NCBI RefSeq assembly: GCF_005280735.1 | Contig: NZ_CP040077.1 | Coordinates: forward strand, 3,720,001 to 3,784,000 | Length of the DNA stretch: 64,000 bases | Source: Trinickia violacea | GTDB taxonomy: Bacteria; Pseudomonadota; Gammaproteobacteria; Burkholderiales; Burkholderiaceae | Direction: 5' to 3' | Notes under the pieces: generated by a model | Database searches by the model: none | The model's input: only the letters and a program-made list of their open reading frames with translations | What the model was told of the DNA's origin: nothing | Program-made: the position numbers and the translations under genes | In this document: piece by piece, positions 33,626 through 43,169 of the stretch | Numbering within the stretch: the first letter of the stretch is position 1 | How the letters are laid out: each line of letters starts with the position of its first letter

Positions 33626-34507
33626 ATGCTGGCCCTGGGCGTTTCCAACTTGCCCGCAGGATTGGAGCGTCATGTAAGCGTTCTGGCAGGCGAAATCGGG
33701 GAACGCAATGTTTTCCGGCCCGACGCGCTGCACGCGGCAGCCGACTATATCGAGCGTCAATGGATTGCGTACGGCTACACAGCGACGCGTCAGGAATATA
33801 CGGCTTACGGCGTCCCATGCGCCAATATCGAGGTTGAGGCCGCGGGCCGCGTTAAGCCTGACGAACTGATCGTGCTGGGTGCGCACTACGACACCGTTCG
33901 GCACAGCCCCGGAGCTGACGATAACGCCAGCGGTGTCGCGGCGCTGCTCGAGATCGCGAGGATGCTCCGGACACACGCGCCCCCCTATACCGTGCGCTGC
34001 GTCGCGTTTGTGAACGAAGAGGCGCCGTTTTTCTTCCGCGGTGACATGGGCAGCCTCAGATACGCTCGTGCCGCGCGTCTGCGTGGAGACCGCATTCGCC
34101 TGATGCTTTCGCTCGAAATGCTTGGCTTCTACCGGGACGAGCCGGGCACTCAAAAGTATCCGCCTCTGCTGCGTTACTTCTTTCCGGCGCAAGGTAACTT
34201 TATCGGCTTTGTGTCGAATCTTCGCTCAGCGCGTCAACTGCGATGGATTGTCGACGCGTTCGAGGCCTCGTCCAGTTTTCCGCTTGAAGCAGCGTCGCTG
34301 CCGTGGTGGGTGCCGGGCGTCGCATCGAGCGACCACTCGTCATTCTGGCGCCAAGGTTATCCCGCCGTGATGGTGACGGACACGGCTTACCTTCGCAATC
34401 CGCACTACCACACTGCGCAGGATGTCCCGGCGACGCTTGATTTTCGCCGCCTGAGCGACGTGACGCTCGGATTGACCGCGAGCGTCGTGTCGCTGCCGCC
34501 TTGGTAG
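33626..34507 (+). CDS. M28 family zinc peptidase
   Basis: A 293-residue metallopeptidase without an apparent signal peptide. The zinc ligands of family M28 can be placed: His-Asp in GAHYDT, Asp in GADDNASG, Glu-Glu in FVNEEAPF, Glu in SLEMLGFY and the last His in NPHYHTAQD. The ATG at 33626 follows an AGGAG site by 8 nt; an open frame continues upstream inside the AmrS gene but has no support. It is probably an aminopeptidase or a related amidase; its link to the radical SAM gene is unclear. Confidence 0.87.
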   Translation: MLALGVSNLPAGLERHVSVLAGEIGERNVFRPDALHAAADYIERQWIAYGYTATRQEYTAYGVPCANIEVEAAGRVKPDELIVLGAHYDTVRHSPGADDNASGVAALLEIARMLRTHAPPYTVRCVAFVNEEAPFFFRGDMGSLRYARAARLRGDRIRLMLSLEMLGFYRDEPGTQKYPPLLRYFFPAQGNFIGFVSNLRSARQLRWIVDAFEASSSFPLEAASLPWWVPGVASSDHSSFWRQGYPAVMVTDTAYLRNPHYHTAQDVPATLDFRRLSDVTLGLTASVVSLPPW

Positions 34508-34561
34508 CGAGCAGCCACGAATCCAGCGAGACTTCCAAGTCCCCGCACTGCGGTCAAAACA

Positions 34562-34882
34562 TCACGAACGGCTGCGCGTGCGGGCCGCCGCCAACACACG
34601 ATCGACCATCCGATCATGCTGCCGCAGCGCCTCACTATACGTCCCGGACGGGACCGCCACGCTTTGCTCGCGACCCTCGATGATGCTCGTCGAAAATGGT
34701 GATTTCGATCCATCTGAGGTGGCAGTCCCCTCGAATCGAGTCAGCACGCTAATGCCCAGGCTCTCGAATTCCGTCAGTCGAAGAACCGTGTCATTGTCTG
34801 CCATCCATTGAGACCACGCCTCCGGATCGAATACTTCAACCATGCGGCGACGTTCGCCCAGAATGAAATACCGTGTGGACAT
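34562..34882 (-). CDS. Hypothetical protein, phage/plasmid-type
   Basis: A 106-residue acidic to neutral protein. It begins MSTRYFILGERRRMVEVFDP and has a segment resembling proteins often seen in prophages and genomic islands of Burkholderia (a short Tyr-Phe start, a T/V-rich centre and a C-terminal helix). No domain was identified. It lies on the opposite strand between the M28 peptidase and the MBL hydrolase, and a 13-bp gap separates it from the latter. Confidence 0.6.
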   Translation of the reverse strand: MSTRYFILGERRRMVEVFDPEAWSQWMADNDTVLRLTEFESLGISVLTRFEGTATSDGSKSPFSTSIIEGREQSVAVPSGTYSEALRQHDRMVDRVLAAARTRSRS

Positions 34883-34895
34883 GCAAGTCCCCAGT

Positions 34896-35933
34896 CTAAT
34901 CAGGACCTTGCCCAGCCAGCCCCGATGTACCGGACCATGCCGCCTGCACTTCGGCGATCAGCGCTGCCGAGCGTCCTTCGTAGCGCGGCGAAAAGTGGAA
35001 CGGCACAACCGCCCGGGCGCCAATCCGGCGCGCGATCAGACCTGCCTGACGGGCCGTCAGATGATTCTTGCGCAGACCGTGCGCCTTGTCCTCGTCAAGA
35101 AATACGCTCTCGATAAAAAGCAGGTCCACATCGTGCATCAACTGCGACAGGATCTCTGCATTCGATTCCGTGTAGCGCAGGTCCGTTACGTAGCCAATGC
35201 GCCGCCCAGGAATAACCGCGAGGATCAAGTGACGCAGTTCGCCGACCTGTCGAATCATGGCGTGTTCGCCATCCCGATCGCGCCACAGCACCTGAATTGG
35301 CGCGTCGTCAGGCGCGCCAGTCAGCACGGCGTGTTTCAGTTCGCGCAGCCACGCTCCCGCCGACACCCCCAGCGTCGCGAGCCCGTCCTTTGCGACGGCG
35401 ATGCGGGCCTTCTCTTCGATCAGGTACGCAACACACGGGATGTCATGATCGACAAAGCGGCCGCGCACGCGAAAGGTTGCTTCGTCATGCACCACGTCGT
35501 CAGATCGTTCGAAGGACGGGCCGGCCTCGCGGGCAAACTGTCTTCGACTTGAAAAGAGCGCGCGCCGGACGCCACCGCCCACTCCGATTTCGCGCGCGTC
35601 GACCACCAGCTCGACCTCGTAGCGATGCACAACGTTCCAGGTATAGGCGCGCAGCTTGTGTTCGATTTGTTCAAGGAAGTTGGGGCCGCCAAATATCACA
35701 ATGCCTGCCTTGCGCCCGAGTATCACGCGCAAGAGGTGATCGAAGCCGCAAAAATGGTCGAGGTGCGCATGGGTAACAAACACATGCGACAAACGCATCA
35801 GCTGGCGCGGCAGCAGCCTGCTGATATCGCCAAGATCGAAAAGGAGAGCGCGCCGTTCGTCGCGAAAGTCCACATACAGACCTGGGTCGCCGAACGCGTC
35901 GTTGACAAGCGAGGGTTCGAATAGGGCGTGCAT
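34896..35933 (-). CDS. MBL-fold metallo-hydrolase (RNase Z-like)
   Basis: A 345-residue metallo-beta-lactamase-fold protein. The HAHLDH motif in VFVTHAHLDHFCGFDHLL binds the first zinc pair; further ligand candidates are Asp in GYVTDLRYT and His in VVPFHFSPRYEG, the last being an RNase Z/ElaC hallmark. The AHLDHFCGFDHL context also resembles RNase Z. It could act on tRNA 3' ends or on another phosphodiester. The gene is alone on its strand with a small hypothetical gene downstream. Confidence 0.82.
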   Translation of the reverse strand: MHALFEPSLVNDAFGDPGLYVDFRDERRALLFDLGDISRLLPRQLMRLSHVFVTHAHLDHFCGFDHLLRVILGRKAGIVIFGGPNFLEQIEHKLRAYTWNVVHRYEVELVVDAREIGVGGGVRRALFSSRRQFAREAGPSFERSDDVVHDEATFRVRGRFVDHDIPCVAYLIEEKARIAVAKDGLATLGVSAGAWLRELKHAVLTGAPDDAPIQVLWRDRDGEHAMIRQVGELRHLILAVIPGRRIGYVTDLRYTESNAEILSQLMHDVDLLFIESVFLDEDKAHGLRKNHLTARQAGLIARRIGARAVVPFHFSPRYEGRSAALIAEVQAAWSGTSGLAGQGPD

Positions 35934-35936
35934 GGA

Positions 35937-35992
35937 TTTTTGACATCCTCCCCGTCCTAAAGGGTCCCTAAAGGGCGGAGAAACCGCTCCGC
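35937..35992. mobile_element. IS200/IS605-like end remnant with hairpins
   Basis: TTTTGACATCCTCCCCGTCC, followed by CTAAAGGG and a second TCCCTAAAGGGCGGAG, resembles the hairpin ends of IS200/IS605-family elements, with an internal 11-bp partial duplication. GCGGAG (35975-35980) then pairs with CTCCGC (35987-35992). No tnpA or tnpB is nearby, so this is at most a scar. It lies 4 bp upstream of the MBL gene start. Confidence 0.4.
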
Positions 35993-36208
35993 GAACAGTT
36001 CAACCTTTTCCGCACTTCGCCGATATACCGCTCGAATGCATCGTTGAGTCAGACGGACGCAACGCTTGCATGACATCGCGACAAGGAAGGCAGCCACAGG
36101 AACTCTCACCCGGTCCCCATGCAAAGCCCGTCAGGTCGTCAACGCCGCAGGCATGGGCCAACCCGCAATCCCGCAATTCAGGTGCCTCCGAAAGGCAGCT
36201 TCACGATC

Positions 36209-38122
36209 ATGAAACGAATCTATGCCGCGTTCCTCGCCGCGCTGCTAGTCGCTACCCTTGCGCCGGAGTGCCAGGGACAGTACACGACTGACTGGGTGGC
36301 GAACACATATGGGACCAACGCTACCCGCGTGGGTAGCGTCGCGCGCTCCATGTGGGTAGCACCCGAGGGCGTCATCTACACGGCTTCCATGTGGGACGAA
36401 AACGAAGGCGGTGTCGCGATATACCAAAACGGCCAAAGCCTGGGGTCCATAGGAGGTCACGGCGAGTTTCAGGGCAGCGCCATTACGGGCAATGCAACGT
36501 CGATCTTCGCCGCCCTGCAATTCAATAGCACTTACGGCAGCGGCACAGTGGGGCGGTACAACCGAACCACTCAAAATCGCGACTTTCTCATCTCGGTCAG
36601 CGCGGCGGCGACTGAGCAGCAGGTCGATATCATCACGGGACTCGCGACGTCGGGTTCGCTCCTTTATGCGAGCGACTTCCCTGGTAATCGCGTCCGCGTC
36701 TATACCACCGACGGCGTCTGGCGGCAGGATATCGCCGTCTCGGGCCCTGGCGCGCTGGCGGTGGACAGCGCAGGAAACCTCTGGGTTGCGCAGAAGAGTG
36801 CGGGCGCGATCCTCGAATTCAATCCGGCCGGCGTGCTCGTCAACACCATCCAGCTGTCCGCCACCTCGCGACCGGCCTCGTTGTATTTCGACGCGTCGAC
36901 GGGGCGTCTCATGATCGGCGACGAGGGCCCCGACATGAACATCAAAATCTATAACATTTTGAGCATTCCATTTCTGGTCAGCACATTCGGCATTCAAGGG
37001 GGATATCTCGATACGACAACGGGGATCAAAGGCCAGGTTGGCGATCTGCGTTTTGCCCGCGTTGCCGGCATCGGCAAAGACGCTGCCGGCAACTTGTACG
37101 TGCTCAACAACCCGTGGGGCGGAAGCTGGGATTTCGGCCGGGACGGCGGCACCGACATCCGCTCCTACGACGGTTTTGGCCACCTGCAATGGAAGCTCCA
37201 GTCTCTGAACTTCGAGGGGGGCGCCGCGCCGGACCCGAGTACCGACGGCGCGTACTTCTATGGGGGCACCAACATCTATACCGGCACCGCCGGCGGGACC
37301 TTCGTAGCGAACACCGTCGATCCGTTCGACTATCCATCCGATCCACGGCTCAACATGAGCGATCGCTCACGCGATGAGCACTTCAGTGAGCTTGCCGCCG
37401 TCGGCGCCAACCGGATCCTCGTGGCGTCGGGCCAGAATCCCGATACCTTCTACTTCTTCCACTTCAATGCTGCGAATGGCTACATCGCCATACCGGACGC
37501 CACGATTCCCGGTACAGCGTTCAATACGACCGCGCCGGTCAGGGACGGATTCTGCCTCGACAGCAAAGGGGACGTCTGGGCCGGTTTGGACAAGACGAAT
37601 GCCCTCTGGCACTTTCCGCTGATCGGCTTCGATGCCAACGGTAAGCCGAGTTGGGGAGCAGGCATTGCCACTCCGATTCCCGGCACGATCACGCCATTGA
37701 CACGCATCATCTACCTGCCCGAAAGCGACACGATGATCCTGGCACAGGGCGTTGTCGGGAGCGCTGACTGGACGTCGATCGGAACACGGATCGAGGTGTA
37801 TCACGGCTGGCTCGCAGGCAACACGACCGTTCCCAATCCGGTGATCAACCTGACCAGCGCCAATCCCAAGTCGATCACGGCGGCCGGCAACTATCTCTTC
37901 GTGGGATACGTACACACGGTGCCCAACATCGATGCCTTCAACCTGACCACAGGCAGCCTGGACACCACGTTGATCAACAGCACCCCCAACACCGTGTACG
38001 TCGGCAATGACGTGGATTCGATGTACGGCCTCAGATCGTACCGTCGGTCGACCGGACAGTACGTGATCACGAAGGACAACTACAACGGGGCCAGCGTCAT
38101 CCTTTATCGCTGGACACCCTGA
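36209..38122 (+). CDS. Secreted beta-propeller (NHL-like) protein
   Basis: A 637-residue exported protein. Residues 1-~23 form a signal peptide (MKRIYAAFLAALLVATLAPE); the mature chain starts near QGQYTTDW. The rest contains irregular repeats of the NHL/SMP-30 kind, such as GPGALAVDSAGNLWVAQKSAGAILEF and GIGKDAAGNLYVLN, so a beta-propeller is likely. No catalytic motif was identified. The ATG at 36209 was chosen because it begins the signal peptide; the frame is open to 36119. It is convergent with the LysR gene (17 bp). Possible roles are binding of a glycan or lactonase-like activity. Confidence 0.75.
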   Translation: MKRIYAAFLAALLVATLAPECQGQYTTDWVANTYGTNATRVGSVARSMWVAPEGVIYTASMWDENEGGVAIYQNGQSLGSIGGHGEFQGSAITGNATSIFAALQFNSTYGSGTVGRYNRTTQNRDFLISVSAAATEQQVDIITGLATSGSLLYASDFPGNRVRVYTTDGVWRQDIAVSGPGALAVDSAGNLWVAQKSAGAILEFNPAGVLVNTIQLSATSRPASLYFDASTGRLMIGDEGPDMNIKIYNILSIPFLVSTFGIQGGYLDTTTGIKGQVGDLRFARVAGIGKDAAGNLYVLNNPWGGSWDFGRDGGTDIRSYDGFGHLQWKLQSLNFEGGAAPDPSTDGAYFYGGTNIYTGTAGGTFVANTVDPFDYPSDPRLNMSDRSRDEHFSELAAVGANRILVASGQNPDTFYFFHFNAANGYIAIPDATIPGTAFNTTAPVRDGFCLDSKGDVWAGLDKTNALWHFPLIGFDANGKPSWGAGIATPIPGTITPLTRIIYLPESDTMILAQGVVGSADWTSIGTRIEVYHGWLAGNTTVPNPVINLTSANPKSITAAGNYLFVGYVHTVPNIDAFNLTTGSLDTTLINSTPNTVYVGNDVDSMYGLRSYRRSTGQYVITKDNYNGASVILYRWTP

Positions 38123-38139
38123 ACAGAGGCACAAGCGCG

Positions 38140-39045
38140 TCAATCGACAATGACGGGATCGTCGATCGCGCGCGTGAGCAGATCGATAAACGACTCGATC
38201 GCCTGCGGCAGGGTGCGTCCCGCCATGGTCTGAACCTGCAAGGTGCGCTGGTGCAGTGCCGGGTTCGTGATCGGCACGGCCGCGAGCCCGTCCGCCTCGA
38301 GGCGGCTGCGCACCGTCAGATAGCCGGTTAGCGTGACGGCGTCGGTAAGCCGTACGAAGCTCTGCAGCGCCGCGTGATAGTTGCTGACGAACGCCGGCTC
38401 GAAGACGAGCCCCGCCAGGCTGCACGCAATGTCGAACAATTGACGGATCGTGACGCCCTGATTGTCCATGGCGAGCGGCCACGGCGCCAGATCCTTCAGC
38501 GACACCGACTCGCGCGAGGCAAGCGGATGGCCGCGCCGCACGAGCGCGTAAATCGGCGCACGCTGCGAGTAGTGCACGTTGATTTCCTTTTCGGGCGCGA
38601 TGCTGAAGCACACCGCAATATCGGAGGTGCCTTCCCGTACACGCTGCGTCGCCACCGCCGGTGACGAGACGTCGAGCTGAAAATGCGTCGCCGGATGCGT
38701 CTTCAGAAAATGCGCAAACACTTGCGGCAAAAAATGCGGCGCGACGCCCTCGGAACTCGCCACGCGTATCGTGGCCCGGCCGCCCTCGTGCAGGCCGCGA
38801 ATCTCGCTGACCACGCGCTCCGACTCAAGCAGGCTGCGCCGCGCGTGCTCGGCAAGCAGCCGCCCCGCTTCGCTCAACACCATGCCGCGCGGACGGCGCT
38901 CGAACAGCGGCGTGCCCAGCTCCTCTTCCAGCTTCCCGATTTGCCGGCTCAGCGCCGACACGGCCACGTAGAGCCGCTCGGACGCCTTGCTCAGCGATCC
39001 GCTTCGAGCCACTTCGAGAAAGTAGCGCAGTGCTGTGTGGTCCAT
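38140..39045 (-). CDS. LysR-type transcription regulator
   Basis: A 301-residue protein with the LysR helix-turn-helix at residues ~1-60 (LRYFLEVARSGSLSKASERL, then VAVSALSRQIGKLEEELG) and a periplasmic-binding-like effector domain. It is divergent from the M20 peptidase gene across 144 bp, the usual setting for a LysR regulator of the neighbouring catabolic genes. Confidence 0.93.
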   Translation of the reverse strand: MDHTALRYFLEVARSGSLSKASERLYVAVSALSRQIGKLEEELGTPLFERRPRGMVLSEAGRLLAEHARRSLLESERVVSEIRGLHEGGRATIRVASSEGVAPHFLPQVFAHFLKTHPATHFQLDVSSPAVATQRVREGTSDIAVCFSIAPEKEINVHYSQRAPIYALVRRGHPLASRESVSLKDLAPWPLAMDNQGVTIRQLFDIACSLAGLVFEPAFVSNYHAALQSFVRLTDAVTLTGYLTVRSRLEADGLAAVPITNPALHQRTLQVQTMAGRTLPQAIESFIDLLTRAIDDPVIVD

Positions 39046-39189
39046 GTCGATAGGCGCAGTCGCTTTGCCGTTTCGGCAACGATAGCTGAGAAATATTGTA
39101 ATTGTGCAGAAATATCGGCGGCTTCACGATCGTTTCGACTGCTTGCCGCGCCCCGCGCGCCCATTCGTACGACGCAAGGAGAAACCCCG

Positions 39190-40644
39190 TTGACTCGTGA
39201 AATCGCCATCCAAAACGCGGCCGCCGAGTACGACTCCGGCCGCCTCCTCGATGACCTCCGGCGCCGCGTCGCGTATCGCACCGAGAGCCAGGAAGCCGAG
39301 AGCGGCGCGCGCCTGCGCGACTATCTCGAGCGCGAGCTGACGCCGCTCCTGACCGGCTGGGGATTCGCGTGCCGCATCGTCGGCAATCCGTCGGCGGGCG
39401 CCGGCCCGTTCCTGATCGCGCACCGCCACGAAGACGACCGGCTGCCGACCGTGCTCGGCTACGGCCACGGCGACGTCGTGCGCGGCTACGACGCCCAGTG
39501 GCGCGAAGGCCTTTCGCCGTGGGAGGTCACGGTGGACGGCGAGCGCTGGTACGGCCGCGGCACCGCCGACAACAAGGGCCAGCACAGCATCAACCTGGCC
39601 GCGCTGAAGGCCGTGCTCGACGCGCGCGCCGGCAAGCTCGGCTTCAACCTCAAGCTGCTGTTCGAGACCGGCGAAGAAGTCGGGTCGCCTGGCCTGCATG
39701 CGCTCTGCGAGCAGTTGCGCGACGAGCTCGCGGCCGACGTGCTGATCGCCTCGGACGGCCCGCGCCTCAGCGCCGATCGGCCGACCGTGTTCCTCGGCTC
39801 GCGCGGCGTCGTGAACTTCAAGCTCGAAGCGAAGCTGCGCGACGGCGGCCATCATTCGGGCAACTGGGGCGGTCTGCTGCGCAATCCGGGCATCGTGCTC
39901 GCGAACGCGATCGCGTCGCTGGCCGACGCGAACGGACGGATTCTGGTCGACGGACTGCGCCCGCCGCCGATCTCCGACTCCGTGCGCCGCGCGCTCGCAG
40001 GCCTGCAGGTCGGCGGCAATCCGGGCGAACCGGCCGTCGACGCGGACTATGGCGAGCCCGGCCTCACCCCGGCCGAGCGCGTGTTCGGCTGGAACAGCCT
40101 CGAGGTGCTCGCGTTTCGCACCGGCAATCCCGACAAGCCCGTGAACGCGATTCCGCCGCATGCCGTCGCCTTCATGCAGCTGCGCTTCGTCGTAGGCACG
40201 GATTGGCAAAACCTCGAGTCGATGGTGCGCCGCCATCTGGACGCGCAGGGCTTCGGCACCGTCGAGATCGACGTGGAGCGCGGCGTGCCCGCCACGCGCG
40301 TCGATCCCGACGACGCGTGGGTCCAGTGGGCGCTGCGCTCGCTGCGCCTGACGACGGACCGCGAACCGGTGCTGCTGCCGAACCTCGGCGGCACGCTGCC
40401 GAACGACGTGTTCGCCGAGGTGCTGGGCATGCCGACGCTATGGGTGCCGCACTCTTACCCGGGCTGCTCGCAGCACGCGCCGGACGAGCATTTGCTCGGC
40501 CCCGTGGCGCGCGAGGCGCTGCGCATCATGGCCGGGCTCTTCTGGGACCTCGGCGTTCAGGCGTCCGACGCGACCCGCCCCGCATGCAACCCCGCCCCGC
40601 CTGCTGCCGCCACCCTTGCACGAGGACGCCGCCATGAGCACTGA
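39190..40644 (+). CDS. M20 family metallopeptidase
   Basis: A 484-residue M20/M25/M40-type dinuclear zinc hydrolase. The ligands and catalytic residues are visible: His-Asp in GYGHGDVV, Asp in RGTADNKGQH, the Glu pair in ETGEEVGSPG, a dimerisation-domain His in DGGHHSGNWGG, and a late His in HSYPGCSQHAPDEH. The start is the TTG at 39190, preceded by AAGGAG 9 nt upstream; no ATG is available nearer than ~150 bp. It ends overlapping the MFS transporter gene by 11 bp. A role in hydrolysing an imported dipeptide or acylated amino acid is likely. Confidence 0.85.
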   Translation: MTREIAIQNAAAEYDSGRLLDDLRRRVAYRTESQEAESGARLRDYLERELTPLLTGWGFACRIVGNPSAGAGPFLIAHRHEDDRLPTVLGYGHGDVVRGYDAQWREGLSPWEVTVDGERWYGRGTADNKGQHSINLAALKAVLDARAGKLGFNLKLLFETGEEVGSPGLHALCEQLRDELAADVLIASDGPRLSADRPTVFLGSRGVVNFKLEAKLRDGGHHSGNWGGLLRNPGIVLANAIASLADANGRILVDGLRPPPISDSVRRALAGLQVGGNPGEPAVDADYGEPGLTPAERVFGWNSLEVLAFRTGNPDKPVNAIPPHAVAFMQLRFVVGTDWQNLESMVRRHLDAQGFGTVEIDVERGVPATRVDPDDAWVQWALRSLRLTTDREPVLLPNLGGTLPNDVFAEVLGMPTLWVPHSYPGCSQHAPDEHLLGPVAREALRIMAGLFWDLGVQASDATRPACNPAPPAAATLARGRRHEH

Positions 40645-41926
40645 AACCGCCGCCGCCAGCCACGCCGTTGCCTCGTCCGCGTCCGGCGCGGGCGTCTCGC
40701 GCCTGATCGTCGCGACCTCGATCGGCAACGCGCTCGAGTTCTACGACTTGATGGTCTACGGCTACTTCGCGACCACGCTGTCGAAGCTGTTCTTCCCCAC
40801 GCATGACGCGACCGTGTCGCTGCTGCTCGCGTTCGGCACATTCGCGCTGTCGTATCTGGCGCGACCCGTGGGCGCGATCGTGCTCGGCTCCTATAGCGAC
40901 CGCAAGGGACGCAAGGCGTCGCTGACGCTCTCGATCGCGATGATGACGGTGGGCACCGGCCTGGTCGCGCTGATGCCGTCATACGCGACGATCGGCCTTT
41001 TCGCGCCCGTCGGCATCTTTGTGTCCCGCCTGCTGCAAGGCTTCTCGGCGGGTGGCGAGTTCGGCAGCTCGACCGCGTTCCTCGTCGAGCATGCCCCCGA
41101 GCGCAGCGGCTTCATGTCGAGCTGGCAGTTCTCGAGCCAGGGTGCGAGCACGTTGCTCGCGTCCGCCTTCGGCGCCGTACTCACGGGCGCGCTGACGCAG
41201 CCGCAGCTCGAAGGCTGGGGTTGGCGCGTGCCGTTCCTGTTCGGCATGCTGATCGGCCCAGTCGGCCTGTATATCCGTCGCCGCATCGACGAATCGCCCG
41301 AGTTCGAGCGCAGCGAAAAAGCCGCCTCGCCGGTGCGCGAGCTGCTCGCCGATCAGAAGTCGCGCGTGCTCGTATCGATCGGCGTGCTCGTGCTCACGAC
41401 GTCGGCCCAGTACATCCTTCTCTATATGCCGACGTATGCGGCGCGCCAGTTGGGGCTCCCGCCCGCGTCCGGCTTTATCGCGACCTTCCTTGCCGGATTG
41501 ATCGTGACGCTGCTCACGCCGCTCGTCGGACACTGGTCGGATAAGGTCGGCCGCACGCGCATCATGCTCGGCGCGGGTGTGCTGTTCTTCCTGACCGTGT
41601 ATCCGGCCTTCGTGTTCATGAATGCGCATCCAACGCTGCCCTCGCTGCTCGTCGCCGTCGTCTGGGTCGCCTTGCTGAAGACGATCTACTTCGCGCCGAT
41701 TCCCGCGCTGATGGCGGGGCTGTTTCCGGTCCGCACGCGCACGACCGGCATGGCCGTCGGCTACAACATCGGCACGACGCTGTTCGGCGGGTTCACGCCG
41801 CTCGTGGTGACGTCCTTGATCGCGGCCACGGGCAACAACCTCGCGCCGGGTCTGTATCTGATGTTCGCCGCGGTCGTGAGCCTGTTGACGATTCTGTGGG
41901 CGCGGGCGCGGCTGCGCGCGCGTTGA
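40634..41926 (+). CDS. MFS transporter, MHS (metabolite:H+ symporter) type
   Basis: A 430-residue protein with 12 predicted membrane helices. It has the MHS subfamily features NALEFYDLMVYGYFA and GSYSDRKGRKASL in the first and second helix region, and a second conserved loop GHWSDKVGRTRIM. MHS proteins import organic acids, proline/betaine or similar compounds with protons. It overlaps the M20 gene by 11 bp, so the peptidase and importer probably act on the same substrate. The ATG at 40634 was chosen; a TTG at 40616 lies upstream. Confidence 0.9.
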   Translation: MSTETAAASHAVASSASGAGVSRLIVATSIGNALEFYDLMVYGYFATTLSKLFFPTHDATVSLLLAFGTFALSYLARPVGAIVLGSYSDRKGRKASLTLSIAMMTVGTGLVALMPSYATIGLFAPVGIFVSRLLQGFSAGGEFGSSTAFLVEHAPERSGFMSSWQFSSQGASTLLASAFGAVLTGALTQPQLEGWGWRVPFLFGMLIGPVGLYIRRRIDESPEFERSEKAASPVRELLADQKSRVLVSIGVLVLTTSAQYILLYMPTYAARQLGLPPASGFIATFLAGLIVTLLTPLVGHWSDKVGRTRIMLGAGVLFFLTVYPAFVFMNAHPTLPSLLVAVVWVALLKTIYFAPIPALMAGLFPVRTRTTGMAVGYNIGTTLFGGFTPLVVTSLIAATGNNLAPGLYLMFAAVVSLLTILWARARLRAR

Positions 41927-41952
41927 ATCGATCGAAACCCAGGAAGTGACCC

Positions 41953-43023
41953 ATGCAAGACGCTCTTGCGCAGGAAATCAGAGACGCCATCCAGTTTTCC
42001 GTCGACCATGAATCGACGTGGGATCGCCACACGGGAGGCGCGTTCGGCGTGCACGTCAACGATCCGCCGCCCTGGAACCGGCTGCTCGGCCCGCTGCACG
42101 ATCGCGGTCCGGTGTCGGGCGCGCTTGCCGTCGACGGACGCCCGCTCGCAACCTGGGGTGAGCCCGATCGCGCGGACCTGACTTTCAGCATTGCGAAGAC
42201 GTATCTCGCACTGCTCGCAGGCGTCGCGCACGATCGCGGCCTGCTGCCCGATCCCGACGAGCCGGTGCGCGTCCGCGTGCCGGGGATCGGCTTCGACGAC
42301 GAGCACAACGCCGCGGTCACGTGGACGCACCTGCTCCAGCAGACGAGCGAATGGCGAGGCGCGTGCTTCGGCTTGTCCGACCAGGCCGACCACTACCGCG
42401 CGGTCACGTTCGCCGCGCCGCCCGGCGGCCGGAAAGGCGACCTGCGTCCTCTGCAGCGCCCCGGCACGTACTGGGAGTACAACGACGTGCGGATCAATCA
42501 GCTCTCGCTCGCGCTGCTGCATCTGTTCGGCCGGCCGCTGCCGGACGTGTTTCGGGAAGCGATCATGCGGCCCGTCGGGGCGAGCGAGCACTGGCAATGG
42601 GTCGGGTATGACGATGCCTGGGTCGAGGTCGGCGGCAGGCGCGTGCAGTCGGTGCCGGGCGGCTCGCACTGGGGCGGCGGGATGTCGGTCAGCGCGAACG
42701 ACCAGCTGAAGGTCGCGCAGATGCTGCTCGACGACGGCCTCGCACAAGGGCGGCGCGTCTTGTCGAGCGCATGGATCGCGCGGATGCGCACCCCGTGCGC
42801 CATCGCCCCGTTCTATGGCAGTCTGGTCTGGCTCAATACCGGACGGCGCGTGTTTCCGAGCGTGCCGGAGTCGAGCTTTTTCGGCGTCGGCGCCGGGAGC
42901 TCGTTCATGTGGATCGAGCCCGAAAGGAAGATCGCGCTGATCGTGCGCTGGCTCGATCCGCAGGTCGCGGACGAGTTCTTCGGCAGGATGCTGCGGGCCA
43001 TCGACGCGGTATGTTTGAGGTAG
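41953..43023 (+). CDS. Serine hydrolase, class C beta-lactamase-like
   Basis: A 356-residue protein without a signal peptide. The SxxK motif is Ser-Ile-Ala-Lys in LTFSIAKTYLALL, and the YxN motif is YND in YWEYNDVRIN. It thus belongs to the serine beta-lactamase/esterase/D-aminopeptidase family. It is the third gene of the LysR-controlled set, 26 bp after the MFS gene. Together with the M20 enzyme it probably hydrolyses an amide or ester; being cytoplasmic, a role in antibiotic resistance is not indicated. Confidence 0.83.
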   Translation: MQDALAQEIRDAIQFSVDHESTWDRHTGGAFGVHVNDPPPWNRLLGPLHDRGPVSGALAVDGRPLATWGEPDRADLTFSIAKTYLALLAGVAHDRGLLPDPDEPVRVRVPGIGFDDEHNAAVTWTHLLQQTSEWRGACFGLSDQADHYRAVTFAAPPGGRKGDLRPLQRPGTYWEYNDVRINQLSLALLHLFGRPLPDVFREAIMRPVGASEHWQWVGYDDAWVEVGGRRVQSVPGGSHWGGGMSVSANDQLKVAQMLLDDGLAQGRRVLSSAWIARMRTPCAIAPFYGSLVWLNTGRRVFPSVPESSFFGVGAGSSFMWIEPERKIALIVRWLDPQVADEFFGRMLRAIDAVCLR

Positions 43024-43137
43024 ATAGCGCCGCGGCGGCGAGCTCATGGTTCCGGCGCGGTGCGTTCTGCCGCCGCGATCGGCTCGATCTCCCGCTCTGC
43101 GTGCGGTGCGGCCCGATGGACAGCCCTGATTCGTTTG

Positions 43138-43143
43138 TATAAT
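43138..43143 (+). promoter_or_regulatory. -10 element of a likely promoter for the GlcNAc-1-P transferase-like gene
   Basis: A perfect TATAAT lies 26 bp before the start codon in the 146-bp gap. At the usual distance upstream only TGGACA (43117-43122), which resembles a -35 with a 15-bp spacer, is seen. It predicts a very short leader. Confidence 0.45.
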
Positions 43144-43169
43144 TCGGCGTCCGTCTTCAGGCCACTTCA

